Source of the DNA: CAYRHS01 sp964424125 | GTDB lineage: Bacteria; Actinomycetota; Acidimicrobiia; IMCC26256; JAOSJL01 | Direction of reading: 5' to 3' | NCBI GenBank assembly: GCA_964424125.1 | Contig: CAYRHS010000148.1 | Location: 1-7,519 of the forward strand | DNA: 7,519 nt | In this document: piece after piece, positions 5,189-7,519 of the stretch | Numbering within the stretch: position 1 is the stretch's first letter | How the letters are laid out: each line of letters starts with the position of its first letter | Notes under the pieces: model-generated | Databases searched by the model: none | Told to the model about the DNA's origin: nothing | The model's input: the letters and a program-made list of their open reading frames with translations, nothing else | Program-made: the position numbers and the translations under genes

Positions 5189-6213
5189 TCGACTTCCCAG
5201 GTCGCGCCGGAGTGCAGGAGCTCGCCCAGGTCGCCGGGACCGCGTTGCTCGCGGGCCGCGACGAGCTGCCGACCGAGGTCGCCGTCGTAGGTCGAGCGCT
5301 GGGTCGCCCGGAACACGCCGATCGGCGTCGGCGACGTCGGGTGCTCGGCTAGCCGGGACAGCGAGAACGCCACGCTCGGGTCGTGCCGGGTCTCGTCGTG
5401 GACGAGGAGGGAGTCCTCGCCGACGTCGGCCACCTTCACGACCTCGGCCTCGCCGAACCGGTTGAGGACCACGCCGAGCTCTCCTTCGGCGCCGAAGCGG
5501 ACGGGCTCGCCGTGTTCGAGCGAGATCAGCATCGCGTCCCGCTTGTCTCTCGCCGTGATCTCCGCGAAGGCTCCGTCGTTGAACACGTTGCAGTTCTGAT
5601 ACACCTCGACGAACGCCGCACCGTCGTGGTCGTGCGCGCGGCGGAACATCTCCATCATGTGCTTGCGGTCCATGTCGTGGGTTCGGGCGACGAACGTCGC
5701 CTCCGCTCCCAGCGCGACCGAGATCGGGTTGAAGGGATGGTCCAGGGAGCCGAACGGCGACGACTTCGTGACCTTGCCCTCCTCGCTCGTCGGCGAGTAC
5801 TGCCCCTTCGTCAGCCCGTAGATCTGGTTGTTGAACAGCACGATGTTCAGGTTCACGTTGCGGCGGAGCGCGTGGATGAGGTGGTTGCCGCCGATCGAGA
5901 GCGCGTCCCCGTCGCCCGTGATCACCCACACGTCGAGATCGGGGCGGGCGATGGCGATCCCGCTCGCGAGCGCGGGTGCCCGGCCGTGGATCGAGTGCAC
6001 GCCGTAGGTGTTCATGTAGTAGGGGAACCGCGCCGCACACCCGATCCCGGAAACGAAGACGGTGTTCTCGGGCTGGACGCCGAGCTCGGGGAGCAGGAGC
6101 TGCACCGCGGCGAGGACCGAGTAGTCCCCGCAGCCGGGGCACCAGCGCACCTCCTGGTCACTCTGGAAGTCCTTGCGCGTCAGGGTCGTCTGACCGTCGC
6201 CGCCTTCAGCCAT
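5185..6213 (-). CDS. korB: 2-oxoglutarate:ferredoxin oxidoreductase subunit beta
   Basis: KorB pairs with KorA to convert 2-oxoglutarate, CoA and oxidised ferredoxin to succinyl-CoA, CO2 and reduced ferredoxin, a ferredoxin-linked alternative to 2-oxoglutarate dehydrogenase. The 342-aa beta subunit binds thiamine diphosphate and one [4Fe-4S] cluster. Candidate cluster cysteines are C25 and C28 (WCPGCGDY), C59 (GIGCA) and C208 (QNCNVF). The TPP/Mg motif runs from GDGDALSIGGN (100-110) to NNQIYGLTKGQYSPTS (128-143). The SPTSEEG and NVFNDGAF segments are typical of KorB rather than pyruvate enzymes. The ATG at 6211-6213 is preceded by GGAG at 6221-6224 with 7-base spacing, and it lies inside the end of korA (8-bp overlap), so the two are translationally coupled. 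The TAG stop overlaps the opposite-strand DUF1015 stop. Confidence 0.95.
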   Translation of the reverse strand: MAEGGDGQTTLTRKDFQSDQEVRWCPGCGDYSVLAAVQLLLPELGVQPENTVFVSGIGCAARFPYYMNTYGVHSIHGRAPALASGIAIARPDLDVWVITGDGDALSIGGNHLIHALRRNVNLNIVLFNNQIYGLTKGQYSPTSEEGKVTKSSPFGSLDHPFNPISVALGAEATFVARTHDMDRKHMMEMFRRAHDHDGAAFVEVYQNCNVFNDGAFAEITARDKRDAMLISLEHGEPVRFGAEGELGVVLNRFGEAEVVKVADVGEDSLLVHDETRHDPSVAFSLSRLAEHPTSPTPIGVFRATQRSTYDGDLGRQLVAAREQRGPGDLGELLHSGATWEVD

Positions 6214-7519
6214 CGAGCATCTCCAAGATCGCCTTCTCGATGTCCGCGGCCCGGAACGGCACGCCGCGGACCTCGTGGAAGCCCCGGGCGTCGACCAGGA
6301 ACTCGGCCCGCACCAGGCGCACGAGCTGGCCGAGGTTCATCTCGGGCACCAGCACCTTCGGGGCGGACGCCGCGACCTCGCCGAGGTTCGAAGGGAACGG
6401 GTTGAGGTAGCGCAGGTGCGCGTGCGCGACCTGCTTCCCGGCCCGGCGCGCCCGCGCCACGCCTGCGTCGACCGAGCCCCAGGTGCTCCCCCACGAAAGG
6501 ACGAGCAGCTCCGGGTCCTCGGGGCCGTTGACGTCGACGGGCGGGATGTCGTCGGCGATTCCCGCCACCTTCTGGGCCCGCAGCCGGCACATCCGGTCGT
6601 GGTTCTCGGGGTCGTAGTTGACGTTGCCCGTCCGGTCCTGCTTCTCGAGCCCACCCAGGCGGTGCATGAGACCCGGTGTCCCGGGGATCGCCCAGGGGCG
6701 GGCGAGGGTCTCGGGGTCGCGGACGTAGGGCAGGAACCCCTCGGGGTCGTTCGGCTCGGTGGCGAACGGGACCGAGATGTCGGGGAGGGCCTCGACGTCG
6801 GGGAGCAGCCAGGGCTCCGAGCCGTTCGCGAGGTAGCCGTCGGTCAGCAACATCACCGGGGTCCGGTACTTCAGCGCGATCCGAACGGCCGCGAAGGCGG
6901 CGTCGAAGCAATCGCTCGGCGACCGAGGCGCGAGCACGGGCATCGGCGCCTCGCCGTGGCGCCCGTACATCGCGTGGAGCAGGTCGGACTGCTCGGTCTT
7001 GGTCGGCAGGCCGGTCGAGGGCCCACCGCGTTGCACGTCGACCACCACCAACGGGAGCTCGAGGCTGACCGCGAGGCCGAGCGACTCGGACTTCAGGTCG
7101 AGGCCCGGGCCGCTTGTCGCGGTCACGCCGAGCTGCCCGGCGAAGGCGGCGCCGATCGCCACCCCCACGGCCGCGATCTCGTCCTCGGCCTGCATGGTGC
7201 GCACGCCGAAGTTCTTGTGGCGGGAGAGCTCGTGGAGGATGTCCGACGCGGGCGTGATCGGGTAGGACGCGTAGACCACCGGGAGCTTCGCTTGCTGCCC
7301 GGCGGCGATGAGCCCGTAACTCAGCGCGAGGTTCCCGGTCACGTTGCGGTACTTGCCCGGCGGCAACGTGGCCGGCGAGATCTCGAAGGGATGATCGAAG
7401 AGCTCGGCCGTCTCCCCGAAGTTGTACCCGGCTTTGAACGCCGCGATGTTGGCGTCTCGGACCAGCTCCTTCGCCGCGAACTTCTGCTCGGTCCACGCGA
7501 CCGTGGGATCGGTGGGCCG
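6206..7519 (-). CDS. korA: 2-oxoglutarate:ferredoxin oxidoreductase subunit alpha (gamma-alpha fusion), N-terminus cut by window edge
   Basis: The last 437 residues of KorA are visible; the open frame continues past the right edge. Relative to the roughly 620-650-aa fused gamma-alpha subunits, about 200 residues (most of the gamma domain) are missing. The visible part opens with the end of the gamma domain and the linker AGYNFGETAELF (30-41) and GKYRNVTGN (55-63). The alpha domain follows with YPITPASDILHEL (86-98), EDEIAAVGVAIGAA (112-125), TSGPGLDLKSE (135-145), RGGPSTGLPTKTEQSDLL (164-181) and a C-terminal domain with WGSTWGSVDAGV and HLRYLNPFPSNLGE. Together with KorB this forms the cytoplasmic KOR enzyme, reported as functional in M. 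tuberculosis (Rv2454c-Rv2455c). A TTG at 7364-7366 is only an internal codon; homology continues upstream of it, so it is not the start. The stop TGA (6206-6208) lies 8 bp inside korB. Confidence 0.95.
   Translation of the reverse strand, partial: RPTDPTVAWTEQKFAAKELVRDANIAAFKAGYNFGETAELFDHPFEISPATLPPGKYRNVTGNLALSYGLIAAGQQAKLPVVYASYPITPASDILHELSRHKNFGVRTMQAEDEIAAVGVAIGAAFAGQLGVTATSGPGLDLKSESLGLAVSLELPLVVVDVQRGGPSTGLPTKTEQSDLLHAMYGRHGEAPMPVLAPRSPSDCFDAAFAAVRIALKYRTPVMLLTDGYLANGSEPWLLPDVEALPDISVPFATEPNDPEGFLPYVRDPETLARPWAIPGTPGLMHRLGGLEKQDRTGNVNYDPENHDRMCRLRAQKVAGIADDIPPVDVNGPEDPELLVLSWGSTWGSVDAGVARARRAGKQVAHAHLRYLNPFPSNLGEVAASAPKVLVPEMNLGQLVRLVRAEFLVDARGFHEVRGVPFRAADIEKAILEMLDG

Noticed and set aside
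3866..6142. Minus-strand open frame of 758 codons antisense to the DUF1015 gene and out of frame over korB
   Set aside because: It has Arg/Gly/Pro-rich composition without recognisable motifs and lies over two genes with clear family identity. Long antisense frames are expected in DNA of this GC content.

Overview
The window is high-GC DNA, densely packed and rich in Ala, Arg, Gly and Val codons, from what is most likely an actinobacterium. The gene set and the order HAD phosphatase / small protein / tlyA / nadK recall the Mycobacterium tuberculosis Rv1692-Rv1695 region (recN follows there). An Acidimicrobiia-like lineage is my inference from the style of the rhomboid, DUF1015 and KOR proteins. 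It could not be tested here.

Layout, left to right. (1) A minus-strand operon reads right to left: a phasin/PhaF-like small protein with a lysine-rich tail (1599-2003), the rRNA 2'-O-methyltransferase TlyA (802-1590, GTG start) and NAD kinase (1-805, running off the left edge). tlyA and nadK overlap in an ATGA. (2) A 110-bp divergent intergenic region holds several short dyads. (3) A plus-strand rhomboid intramembrane protease (2114-3036) appears to carry a frameshift at the end of its first membrane helix. It converges with (4) a minus-strand HAD-IIA (NagD-like) phosphatase (3045-3869), 8 bp away. (5) An 89-bp divergent promoter region leads to a plus-strand DUF1015 protein (3959-5188, GTG start). 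Its stop codon shares a CTAG palindrome with the stop of (6) a minus-strand korA-korB operon. This encodes the two-subunit 2-oxoglutarate:ferredoxin oxidoreductase; korB is complete and korA runs off the right edge.

How the genes fit together: most are housekeeping (NADP supply, ribosome modification, ferredoxin-linked TCA-cycle chemistry). I see no mobile element, CRISPR array, tRNA, rRNA or defence system, and no clear new multi-gene system. The points most worth a second look are the apparent frameshift in the rhomboid, the tandem-repeat-encoded histone-H1-like tail on the PhaF-like protein upstream of tlyA, and the uncharacterised DUF1015 protein with its DGHHR motif. No stretch over 300 bases lacks a gene.
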